Positions 22,842 to 29,836 of a DNA stretch of 37,108 nucleotides are shown in pieces (positions within the stretch are counted from its first letter, which is position 1; each line of letters opens with the position of its first letter). The stretch spans positions 1 through 37,108 of the forward strand of contig JBBIQS010000077.1 of assembly GCA_037442205.1 (NCBI GenBank). The letters are read 5' to 3'. The notes beneath the pieces are model-generated. The model was given only the letters and a program-made list of their open reading frames with translations. It made no database searches and was not told where the DNA came from. The translations under genes and the position numbers were made by a program. Source of the stretch: JBBIQS01 sp037442205 (lineage in GTDB: Bacteria; Myxococcota; Myxococcia; Myxococcales; UBA5297).

Positions 22842-24182
22842 TCAGGCCTGCGGCTGCGGGCGGGCCTTCTTCTCGCCGTCGGGCTTGGTCGAGGGCGCGC
22901 CCTCGATCAGCTGGATCTCCGGCGGCTCGTTCTGCACCAGCCCCTCGAAGTCCTTGCGGAACTGCTCGATGGAGACCCCGGCGGTGGCCGCGAACATCGC
23001 CAGCTGGTGGGCGTCCTCGAAGTCCTCCTTCTGCAGCCGCACCATGAACTCGCGGGCGATCTTGTAGCCCTGGGAGTTGATGTCCACCTGCCGCACCGCC
23101 ATCCGCCCGGTCTGCGGGTTGATCATGTCGGTGAGCTTGAGCGGCTTGAAGTTGCCGTCCTCGATCGACACCAGCACCCCCGAGCCGCCCTCGAGCAGGT
23201 ACTTGGCGGCGTAGTAGCCCAGGTCGCGGGTGTACTCGATGTCGCTGGGGATGGGGTCGGTGCAGCGCAGCTCGTAGCCGACGTTCTTGGCCACGATGGT
23301 GGTCTTGAGGTTGTACTTCTTGAGGGCCTCGGTGACCTGGGCCTTGAGCATGTCCGAGAGGTTGATCTCGGCGATGCGGATGTGGCCGTGGTCGTCGCGC
23401 TCGATCGGGTAGCCGGAGGCCTCGATGTCCTTGGGGTCGATCTGCTCGACCAGCCCCTCGGCCAGCACCGCCACGCCGTACGGCGAGCCGTAGGCGGCGC
23501 GCTTGAGGATCGACCCGACCAGCGTGTCGACGATGGTCTTGAGCTTGACCGTGCCCGTGAACTCCTCGGGGATGACGGTCAGCGTGGCGCCGGCGGCCTT
23601 GCCCATGCCCAGCGCCAGGTGGCCGACCTTGCGGCCCATGGCCACCACGAAGTACCAGCGGGTGGTGGTCTTGGCGTCGGTCATCAGGTCGCGGACGATG
23701 TTGAAGCCCACCTGGCGCGCGGTCTGGAAGCCGAAGGTGTTGGCGTGCAGCGGCAGGTTGAGGTCGTTGTCGATGGTCTTGGGGACGTGGACCACGCGGA
23801 TGCGGCCCTTGCTGTGCTCCCACAGCTTGTAGGCCGAGAAGGCGGTGTCGTCGCCGCCGATGGTCACCAGCTTGTCGACGTTCAGCCGCAGCAGGCTGAT
23901 CACCGCGTTCTCCAGGGTCTGCTCTTTCCTGGTGGGGTTGGCCCGGGCGATGCCGATGTGCGAGCCGCCGCGGAAGTGGATCCGGCTGACCTCGTCGATG
24001 GTCAGCGGCATGGTGTGGTCGATGTTGCCGTCCATGATCCACTTGAAGCCGTCGAGGATGCCGAGCACCTCGGTGCCCTCGAGGTTGGCCTTGATGGTGG
24101 CGGCGGCGATGACGCTGTTGATGCCCGGGGCGGGCCCGCCGCCGGCGACGATGGCCATCTTCTTGTTGGTGGTGTGGGTCAT
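22842..24182 (-). CDS. pfp: 6-phosphofructokinase, PPi-dependent type by signature
   Basis: A 446-residue phosphofructokinase. The phosphoryl-donor site reads GGDD (109-112) where ATP enzymes have GGDG, and the substrate loop reads PKTIDNDL (134-141) where ATP enzymes have PGTIDND. Both changes mark the pyrophosphate-dependent subgroup, which works reversibly in glycolysis and gluconeogenesis. Other landmarks are GGGPAPGINSVI (14-25) and MGRKVGHLAL. The C-terminal extension is Lys/Pro/Gln-rich. GGAGAG lies 6 nt before the ATG. It stands alone, without other glycolytic genes. Confidence 0.93.
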   Translation of the reverse strand: MTHTTNKKMAIVAGGGPAPGINSVIAAATIKANLEGTEVLGILDGFKWIMDGNIDHTMPLTIDEVSRIHFRGGSHIGIARANPTRKEQTLENAVISLLRLNVDKLVTIGGDDTAFSAYKLWEHSKGRIRVVHVPKTIDNDLNLPLHANTFGFQTARQVGFNIVRDLMTDAKTTTRWYFVVAMGRKVGHLALGMGKAAGATLTVIPEEFTGTVKLKTIVDTLVGSILKRAAYGSPYGVAVLAEGLVEQIDPKDIEASGYPIERDDHGHIRIAEINLSDMLKAQVTEALKKYNLKTTIVAKNVGYELRCTDPIPSDIEYTRDLGYYAAKYLLEGGSGVLVSIEDGNFKPLKLTDMINPQTGRMAVRQVDINSQGYKIAREFMVRLQKEDFEDAHQLAMFAATAGVSIEQFRKDFEGLVQNEPPEIQLIEGAPSTKPDGEKKARPQPQA

Positions 24183-24490
24183 CGGTGCTCTCCGCTCTTT
24201 CGTGGGCTGGCGGCCTTTCTTAGGCTGCTCAAATCCCGAAAAGTTGAGTTCGCTGCCGGCGCTGGATGCGCCTCTCGAAGCGAGAGGCCGGGCAGACTTC
24301 TACCCGCCTGTCCGCAGAGGGTGCAAGCAGTTACAGGCCCTCGAACGTTGACGCGTCGCAGCGGTGAAAGTTGCCGGAGAGCGGAGGGAAACTCCCGGTC
24401 AGCCCGAGCGGAGCGCGGCGGAATCGAGGGCCCCTCGACTCGGGCCGCGAGGCCCTTGCTCGGGCACGCCGGAACCCGAAACCGGGGTGG
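24183..24490. other. Gene-free stretch upstream of the phosphofructokinase gene
   Basis: It holds a hairpin gcctctcg/cgagaggc (24270-24288), a second inverted pair gggaaactccc (24387-24397 region) and a degenerate copy of the intergenic palindrome at 24396-24446 (agcccgag..., gcggaatcgaggg, ccctcgactc). No coding sequence is evident. It lies between trmB and the phosphofructokinase, both leftward. Confidence 0.5.
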
Positions 24491-25138
24491 TTACGGGCGC
24501 TTGAGATGCAGCCGCCACACCGGCTCGTTGGCGGCCAGGTAGCGCCGCTCGCGGGTGGTGGGGACCTCTTCCGGATCCCAGGGGGCATAGCCGTCGCCGA
24601 GCGGATTGAGGAAGCCCGCCGCCAGCAGCACCCGCTTCATGTCGTGGGCGCGGTCCTCGACGTCGGTGCGCACGTGCAGGATGCCCTGGGGCTTGAGGGC
24701 CTCGAGCATCTCCTTGGAGAACACGGGGTCGACCACCCGGCGCTTGAAGTGGCGGCGCTTCCACCACGGGTCGGGGAAGTAGAGGTGGATGGCGTCGAGG
24801 CTGCCCGGGGCGAAGAGCGAGGGCAGCAGGAGCTTGGCGTTGGCCTTGAGCACCAGCACGTTCTCGGCCTTGACCTCGGCCACTGCCTGGGCGGTCTCGT
24901 CGGCGTAGATGCCGCGGGCCTCCATCGCCACCAGGATGCGGTCGGGATGGCGGGCGCCGTAGCCGGAGGCGAAGCCGCCCTTGCCCGAGCCGATCTCCAG
25001 CTCCAGCGGGCCCTTGCGGCCGATCAGCGCCCGGAAGTCGGGGCGGTCGGCGAGGAGGATCGGCGACTTCTGGCCGGGGACGTTCAGCGCCACCGCCATC
25101 GGGCGGTGCTCCATCGGGATCTTGGCGAGGTCGGACAT
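24491..25138 (-). CDS. trmB: tRNA (guanine-N7-)-methyltransferase
   Basis: A 215-residue SAM-dependent enzyme that makes m7G46 in the variable loop of tRNA. The SAM-binding motif is LEIGSGKGGF, and the catalytic and tRNA-binding motif is YFPDPWWKRRHFKRRVV. The C-terminal TRERRYL is also typical. The ATG at 25138 is chosen over an upstream in-frame codon at 25180 because the promoter-like TATACT lies between them. No ribosome binding site is visible and the inferred transcript start is only a few bases upstream, so the mRNA may be nearly leaderless. Confidence 0.94.
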   Translation of the reverse strand: MSDLAKIPMEHRPMAVALNVPGQKSPILLADRPDFRALIGRKGPLELEIGSGKGGFASGYGARHPDRILVAMEARGIYADETAQAVAEVKAENVLVLKANAKLLLPSLFAPGSLDAIHLYFPDPWWKRRHFKRRVVDPVFSKEMLEALKPQGILHVRTDVEDRAHDMKRVLLAAGFLNPLGDGYAPWDPEEVPTTRERRYLAANEPVWRLHLKRP

Positions 25139-25151
25139 GCGAGGGCCGCGC

Positions 25152-25182
25152 AGTATAGACCAGTGGACAGAGAGTTCCACTG
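25152..25182 (-). promoter_or_regulatory. Putative trmB promoter with overlapping inverted repeat
   Basis: On the minus strand TATACT (25152-25157) lies 13 nt before the trmB ATG. Directly upstream, cagtgga (25161-25167) and tccactg (25176-25182) form a perfect 7-bp inverted repeat covering the -35 region. A good -35 hexamer is absent, which fits an activator- or repressor-controlled promoter. Confidence 0.4.
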
Positions 25183-25243
25183 GGCAGACGCGCTCACGCT
25201 TGAATGTGGTTCGAGGGTCCTGGCGGGCCGCCCCCCGGGATGC

Positions 25244-25690
25244 CTACGGGCAGCTCTTGTCGAGCGGATAGATGCAAATCTGCGCTTTGCAGACCTGGCC
25301 CGGTGTCGCCACGGTGCCGCCATCGGGAAGGTACATGCGGGCGCAATCCCGATCCGTCTCGCAGCTGCCGAGCCCGGGATTCGGGATGTTGTTCGTGACG
25401 CGGCAAGCGCCATTCTGGCACAGCGGTTCGACGGTGGAGTTGCAGTGCACGACTTCGGCGCAGGCCGTTACCAGCAAGCAGTCCGCGTCGGAATTGCAGG
25501 GTGTGCCGTCGCACTCCAAATCGAGCGGGCAGTCGACGGTCCGGCGCTGCGTCCACGGCTCGCGGGCCAAATTACTGGGGAAATAGCAGGTTCCGGAGTC
25601 GGGGTCCTTGCCGATCCCTGATGCTTTGGCGCAGCAGCAGCCCGACACGGTTGTCCCGGATGCCAAGAGCGCAAGAAGCAACCAAGGCAC
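25244..25690 (-). CDS. Cysteine-rich lipoprotein
   Basis: A 148-residue putative lipoprotein with no recognised family. The start is GTG at 25690, fixed by GGGAGGG 5-6 nt upstream and by the signal peptide it gives: MPWLLLALLASGTTVSGC, with lipobox VSGC and Cys18 followed by two more Cys. The mature chain has many cysteines, including two copies of C-x-(S/T)-D-x-D-C (CNSDADC and CETDRDC), a motif repeated in many myxobacterial surface proteins and likely disulfide-bonded. It lies in a stretch of lower G+C than its neighbours. Function is unknown. Confidence 0.75.
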   Translation of the reverse strand: MPWLLLALLASGTTVSGCCCAKASGIGKDPDSGTCYFPSNLAREPWTQRRTVDCPLDLECDGTPCNSDADCLLVTACAEVVHCNSTVEPLCQNGACRVTNNIPNPGLGSCETDRDCARMYLPDGGTVATPGQVCKAQICIYPLDKSCP

Positions 25691-25856
25691 GGCAGCCCTC
25701 CCGCACGATCTCCTCGGCCGAAGCGTGATCGGGCCGAGAGGAGAACCGGCATATTTCTCCCGGGACGAGCACCCCAAGGAGTCAACTTCCGCGGGATTGT
25801 CGCGGCAAGAGAATGAGGAGCGCGAACGCTTGAACATGGCGGCGGTCCTTCCTTGG

Positions 25857-26431
25857 CTACGGGCAGGCCATCGTCTTGGTCAACTCCAAGGTCCGCTGGT
25901 CGGTGGCGAGGAGCGTCCCTGCTTGGGCGTCGAAGTACTTCACCGTGACGTTTGCGCTCCGCGATTCTGGGCTCGAGTCAGAGATGTCCATGTCCCATTC
26001 CACACGGAGTTGGAGGTCTGCGGGAGCAGAAGGGTGGAGGTACCTGTAGCCCTTAGTAAGGGCAGGAAGAAGACCAGCGGGGTCTACTCCGGGATCCCAG
26101 GGAAAGATCACGGGACTGCTGGGACTGATTCTCCGGGTAGACGGAAGGTAGTCATTACTGGCAAGGCCAAGCTCACTGCCCTGCAATGCATATCGGGCAC
26201 ACGGTGGGTTCTGGAGTGTTTGGCCCCCGGCGACGAACACGAAGTTCCACGGGTCCCAGTAGTAGTCGTTCCCGGAGCGGTACACGGCAAAGCCATGCTT
26301 GCCGTATCCCGTGTCGTACACCCAGAAGCCTGTGGGTATTTGTGCAGCTAGGCCACTGGAACTGCACCCGCGAGCGCGAAGAGCAGAGCGAGCCAAATGG
26401 ATGGGAGCCAGAAGACGCGCGCCGTCATCAT
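25857..26431 (-). pseudogene. Lipoprotein gene interrupted by a 1-nt frameshift at its lipobox
   Basis: One frame starting at 26431 (or Met at 26428) encodes a perfect signal peptide, MMTARVFWLPSIWLALLFALA, and then stops at 26348. Another frame continues from Cys (26364-26366) as CSSSGLAAQIPTGFWVYDTG and onward to a stop at 25857. Adding one base in the GGG run (CCC at 26367-26369) joins them as ...LFALAG-CSSSG..., restoring the lipobox LAGC and a 191-residue lipoprotein. The mature part contains YDTGYGKHGFAVY and DYYWDPWNFVF and matches no family I know. Either the gene is inactivated or the base was lost in sequencing. G+C is near 58% in a sampled row, well below the rest. Confidence 0.72.
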
Positions 26432-26570
26432 TCCCCCCGAGGGATGAACCGAGCCACGTGCATTATGCCATGGCGTCCCTGGACGGAATGGCGCGCGTCC
26501 TGCTGGCCTCCGACATTGACGGCGCAGACCGGTTTGACGCGCCCCCTCCGACCGGCCATAACTCCCGGCC

Positions 26571-27539
26571 ATGAAGGTGTTCCACGGCTTCGAACAGGCG
26601 CGCGGCCAGCTCGACGGCTGCGCGGTGGCGCTCGGCAACTTCGACGGCGTCCACCGCGGCCACCAGGCGCTGTTCGCCCAGGCCCGCAAGAGCGCCAAGA
26701 CCGGCCCGGCCATCGCCGCCACCTTCGACCCGCACCCCGGCAAGATCCTTCACCCCGATCTCGCCCCCAAGCTGCTGACCCCGCTCTGGCGCCGGCTGGA
26801 GCTGATGGCCGCCTGCGGCCTGGACGCGGTGGTGGTCCAGCCCTTCGACCGCGCCTACGCCTCGGCCACTGCCGAGCAGTTCGTCGAGCGCGACCTGTTC
26901 GGCGCGCTCAAGCCCTCGACGGTGGTGGTCGGCCCCGACTTCACCTACGGCAAGGCCCGCGGCGGCAACGTCCAGACGCTGGCCCAGGCCTGCCAGGCCC
27001 GGGACGCCTCCTTCATCTCGGTGCCCCCGGTGACCTTCGACGGCGTGGTGGTCTCCTCGACCAAGATCCGCGAGTTCGTGGCCGAGGGGCGGGTAGGGGC
27101 CGCCGCGGCGCTGCTCGGCCGGCCCTTCGAGCTGATGGGCGTGGTCGAGCGCGGCGAGGGCCGCGGCCGGACTATCGGCTTCCCCACCGCCAACCTCCAC
27201 CCCGAGCCCGAGGTGCGCCCGGGGATCGGCGTCTACGCGGTGCGCGCCTTCCACGCCGGCCGGGTCTACGACGGCGCCGCCAACATCGGGCGCAAGCCGA
27301 CCTTCGGCGAGGCCGAGCTCACCGTGGAGATCCACCTCTTCGGTTTCTCCGGGGACCTGTACGGCGAGAAGCTGTCGGTGGAGTTCATCGAGCGGCTGCG
27401 CGGCGAGCAGCGCTTCGGCTCTCCGGGCGAGCTGGTGGCCCAGATCGAGCGCGACTGCCAGCACGCCCGGGCCATCCTGGCCACCGCGCCCCAGCCGGGC
27501 GCACTGTCCCCGGGCGCAGCGCTCAGCCCGATCGTCTGA
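26571..27539 (+). CDS. ribF: Bifunctional riboflavin kinase / FAD synthetase
   Basis: A 322-residue enzyme that phosphorylates riboflavin to FMN and adenylates FMN to FAD. The N-terminal nucleotidyl-transferase half has LGNFDGVHRGH (21-31), GPDFTYGKARGG and SSTKIREFVAEGRV. The C-terminal kinase half has GRGRTIGFPTANL, GVYAVRAF and the late VEIHLFGFSGDLYGEKL. Length and domain order are normal. The last 15 residues are a Pro/Ala/Gly tail. The ATG at 26571 lacks a strong ribosome binding site. No FMN riboswitch is seen. It is isolated from other riboflavin genes. Confidence 0.95.
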   Translation: MKVFHGFEQARGQLDGCAVALGNFDGVHRGHQALFAQARKSAKTGPAIAATFDPHPGKILHPDLAPKLLTPLWRRLELMAACGLDAVVVQPFDRAYASATAEQFVERDLFGALKPSTVVVGPDFTYGKARGGNVQTLAQACQARDASFISVPPVTFDGVVVSSTKIREFVAEGRVGAAAALLGRPFELMGVVERGEGRGRTIGFPTANLHPEPEVRPGIGVYAVRAFHAGRVYDGAANIGRKPTFGEAELTVEIHLFGFSGDLYGEKLSVEFIERLRGEQRFGSPGELVAQIERDCQHARAILATAPQPGALSPGAALSPIV

Positions 27540-27947
27540 CGGCTGCTGAGCACTGCCAAGAACGGGAAAATCCGCCCCAGGTCGAAGCGAACCAGGTGGA
27601 CGAGCAGAGATGCGGGCTTCGACCGGGGCGTCGGCGGGCGGGCCGCCAATGAGAATCTCCGAACCGTCGGGCGACTGGATGCGTTGGGCGGGGAAGCGCG
27701 CCCGACGGCTCGGAAGAAAAAGTGAAGCGCAGCGGCCAGAAAAGCGGCGGGGGGGGGACCAGCTTCTCTAACGCGCTGCGCTTCTGCCGGATTACCTGAG
27801 CAAGGGCCATGCCCGGCGGCGGCGGCGCTGCAAGTGGCTGAAATTGCTGGAATCGAGAATTCCGGCCACGCTGGAAAAGCACAGCCGTATTGCACTCGTG
27901 CATTTCAGTTCTGAAATGAACCTTTCGCCGATGAACAGCGGGCGGCA
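27540..27947. other. Gene-free stretch with a G9 tract and clustered palindromes
   Basis: No convincing gene lies between ribF and the convergent dipeptidase gene. 27749-27757 is a run of nine G. The A+T-richer end has three palindromes: ggaat-cgaga-attcc (27849-27863), tgcac-tc-gtgca (27891-27902) and catttcag-tt-ctgaaatg (27901-27918). The heptamer CTGAAAT occurs three times (27838, 27902 inverted, 27911). Neither a tRNA fold nor a clear terminator T-tract is visible. Confidence 0.55.
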
Positions 27948-28556
27948 TCAGAGGTCGGCGGGGGCGACCGGCAGGTCGAGGGAGCCGTAGGAGAGGGCCT
28001 CGGGGTCGTCGAAGTGCCACCACTCCATGGGGATGGAGCTGAAGCCCACCTCGCGCATCACCTGCTGGAGCAGGTCGCGGTTCTTGCGGGCCTGGGGGTC
28101 GGGGAGCTCGGAGCGGGTGCGGGCCTTCTTGGTGAAGTCGTCGAAGTCGGTGGGCATCGGCAGCTCGCGGCCGTCGGGGCCGACCAGCGAGGCGTCCACC
28201 GCCGCCCCGCGGTTGTGGTTGCTGCCGCCGATCGACGGCGGGGCCACCAGCCCCCGCACCGGGACCTTGTCCCACAGCACCTGCTGCACCGACAGCGGCC
28301 GGTAGCAGTCGAAGACCTTCAATCCCAGCTTGCGCGCCGCCAGCAGCGCCTGGGCCTTGGCCAGCCGCTGGGCGACCTTGGGGCGCAGCAGGCAGCGCGC
28401 GCCGCTCGGATAGAGCTGCCGGCTGACCATGTTCCTGGAGGTGGCGTAGCGCAGGTCGAGCACCAGCCCCGGGACTGCCTCGGCGGCGTTGACCAGCGCC
28501 GGCTCGCGGGCGGCCGGGGACGAGGCCAGGGTCAGCGACAGGAGGAGCAGCTTCAT
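27948..28556 (-). CDS. ddpX: D-alanyl-D-alanine dipeptidase (VanX/DdpX family)
   Basis: A 202-residue zinc dipeptidase of family M15D that splits D-Ala-D-Ala. Zinc ligands are H114 and D121 in SNHNRGAAVD and H181 in MEWWHF, with E178 as catalytic base. R86 in DCYRPLS matches the conserved arginine. A short hydrophobic N-terminus (MKLLLLSLTLASS) suggests export, so it probably recycles cell-wall D-Ala-D-Ala rather than conferring vancomycin resistance; no vanH or vanA is nearby. The ATG overlaps the queC stop by 4 nt (ATGA), so translation is coupled. Confidence 0.92.
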   Translation of the reverse strand: MKLLLLSLTLASSPAAREPALVNAAEAVPGLVLDLRYATSRNMVSRQLYPSGARCLLRPKVAQRLAKAQALLAARKLGLKVFDCYRPLSVQQVLWDKVPVRGLVAPPSIGGSNHNRGAAVDASLVGPDGRELPMPTDFDDFTKKARTRSELPDPQARKNRDLLQQVMREVGFSSIPMEWWHFDDPEALSYGSLDLPVAPADL

Positions 28557-29236
28557 CGGGAGGCGTAGCGGGTGGGGTCCGGGACGCCGGCCTTCTCGAA
28601 GCCGCCCTTGCGCAGCAGGCAGGCGTCGCAGTGGCCGCAGGCGCCGCCGTCGGGGGCCGGGTCGTAGCAGGAGTGGGTCAGCGAGTAGTCGATCCCCAGC
28701 GACAGCCCGCGCCGGATGATCTCGGCCTTGGTCAGCTCGAGCAGCGGGGCGTGGATCTTGAAGCGGGTCCCCTCGACGCCGGCGCGGGTGGCGAGGTTGG
28801 CCACCTTCTCGAAGGCGGCGACGAACTCGGGGCGGCAGTCGGGGTAGCCGGAGTAGTCCAACGCGTTGACGCCCAGGTAGAGGTCGCTGGCCCCGATCAC
28901 CTCGGCCAGCCCTAGCGCCAGCCCCAGGAAGACGGTATTGCGGGCCGGGACGTAGGTCGAGGGGATTCCCGGCTGGTGCAGCTGGTCCTTGGGGACCTCG
29001 ATCTCCGAGGTGAGCGAGGAGCCGCCGATGGCGCGCAGGTCGAGCTCCATCACGCGGTGGGAGGCGGCGCCCAGGGCCTTCGCGGTGGCCCGGGACTGCG
29101 CCACCTCTTGGGTGTGGCGCTGGCCGTAGGAGACGGTGAGGGCGTGGACCTCGAAACCTTCCGACCGGGCGATCGCCAGGCAGGTCGCCGAGTCGAGGCC
29201 TCCGGAGAGCAGCAGGACGGCTTTCTTCATCGACAT
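28553..29236 (-). CDS. queC: 7-cyano-7-deazaguanine synthase QueC
   Basis: A 227-residue enzyme that converts 7-carboxy-7-deazaguanine to preQ0 with ATP and ammonia, on the path to queuosine. The PP-loop SGGLDSATCLA (11-21), VSYGQRH, PARNTVFLGLALG, NALDYSGYPDCRPEF and the zinc site CYDPAPDGGACGHCDACLLR are all present. Met at 29236 or at 29230 could be the start; neither has a clear ribosome binding site. No queD, queE or queF is in the window. It sits between a small lipoprotein gene and the dipeptidase gene in one leftward transcript. Confidence 0.95.
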   Translation of the reverse strand: MSMKKAVLLLSGGLDSATCLAIARSEGFEVHALTVSYGQRHTQEVAQSRATAKALGAASHRVMELDLRAIGGSSLTSEIEVPKDQLHQPGIPSTYVPARNTVFLGLALGLAEVIGASDLYLGVNALDYSGYPDCRPEFVAAFEKVANLATRAGVEGTRFKIHAPLLELTKAEIIRRGLSLGIDYSLTHSCYDPAPDGGACGHCDACLLRKGGFEKAGVPDPTRYASR

Positions 29237-29269
29237 GGGCGACAGAGTAGCGGCCGCAGTCATTCCCGG

Positions 29270-29836
29270 CTACTGCCTGGTTCCGGACACTGCGTAGTCG
29301 AGCGTGCAGGAGCAGCCGCCGTCGAGGCCGTCGCTGGTGCTGAAGCTGTCGGTGAGGGTGCCGCACACCAGCATCACCAGTTGCGCGGCGTCCGGGCTGC
29401 CGCCGTCGCTGGCCGGGGCCACCGCCCCGTCCAGACCCTCGCAGCTGCCGGCGGCCTGGGCCAGGTCCTCGCGGACCAGCCGGGCGCGGATGGTCTCCTC
29501 GAGGTAGTAGTCCCCGGCGCAGGCGCCCTTGAGCTTGGCCAGGGCGCGCGCGCTGACCTCGAGCTGGTCGCCGACCAGGGTGCCGCGGTGGTCGTAGCCG
29601 TCGACGGTGAGGAAGGCCATCTGGTCGCTGGAGCGCACTGAGATGGTGGCGGTGAAGTTGCTCGGCCCCAGCCCGCCGTCGCCGACCTCTTCCATCCCGC
29701 CGAGCGGGCAGCCGCCGTCTGGCGTGGGGAGCAGGCGGGTTTCGAAGGCGAAGCTGCCGATGATCTGGTCGCCGGGGATCGGCGGCGGGTTGGTGCACGC
29801 CGCCCCCGCGGCCGCCAGCAGCGCGGCCCATCTCAT
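29270..29836 (-). CDS. Small putative lipoprotein
   Basis: A 188-residue protein of no recognised family. The N-terminus MRWAALLAAAGAAC followed by TNPPPIPGD resembles a lipoprotein signal with Cys14, although the residue before AAC is Gly rather than Leu. The mature part is rich in Asp-Gly-Gly turns and Cys (CPLGG, GCSCTLDYAV) and predicted beta-strand, as in many myxobacterial surface lipoproteins. Its ATG overlaps the stop of the giant TPR gene (ATGA), so the two are translationally coupled and may act together in the envelope. Confidence 0.75.
   Translation of the reverse strand: MRWAALLAAAGAACTNPPPIPGDQIIGSFAFETRLLPTPDGGCPLGGMEEVGDGGLGPSNFTATISVRSSDQMAFLTVDGYDHRGTLVGDQLEVSARALAKLKGACAGDYYLEETIRARLVREDLAQAAGSCEGLDGAVAPASDGGSPDAAQLVMLVCGTLTDSFSTSDGLDGGCSCTLDYAVSGTRQ

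Noticed and set aside
27948..28556. Vancomycin-resistance role for the VanX-like dipeptidase
   Set aside because: No vanH, vanA or vanRS gene is present and the N-terminus suggests export, which fits wall recycling better.
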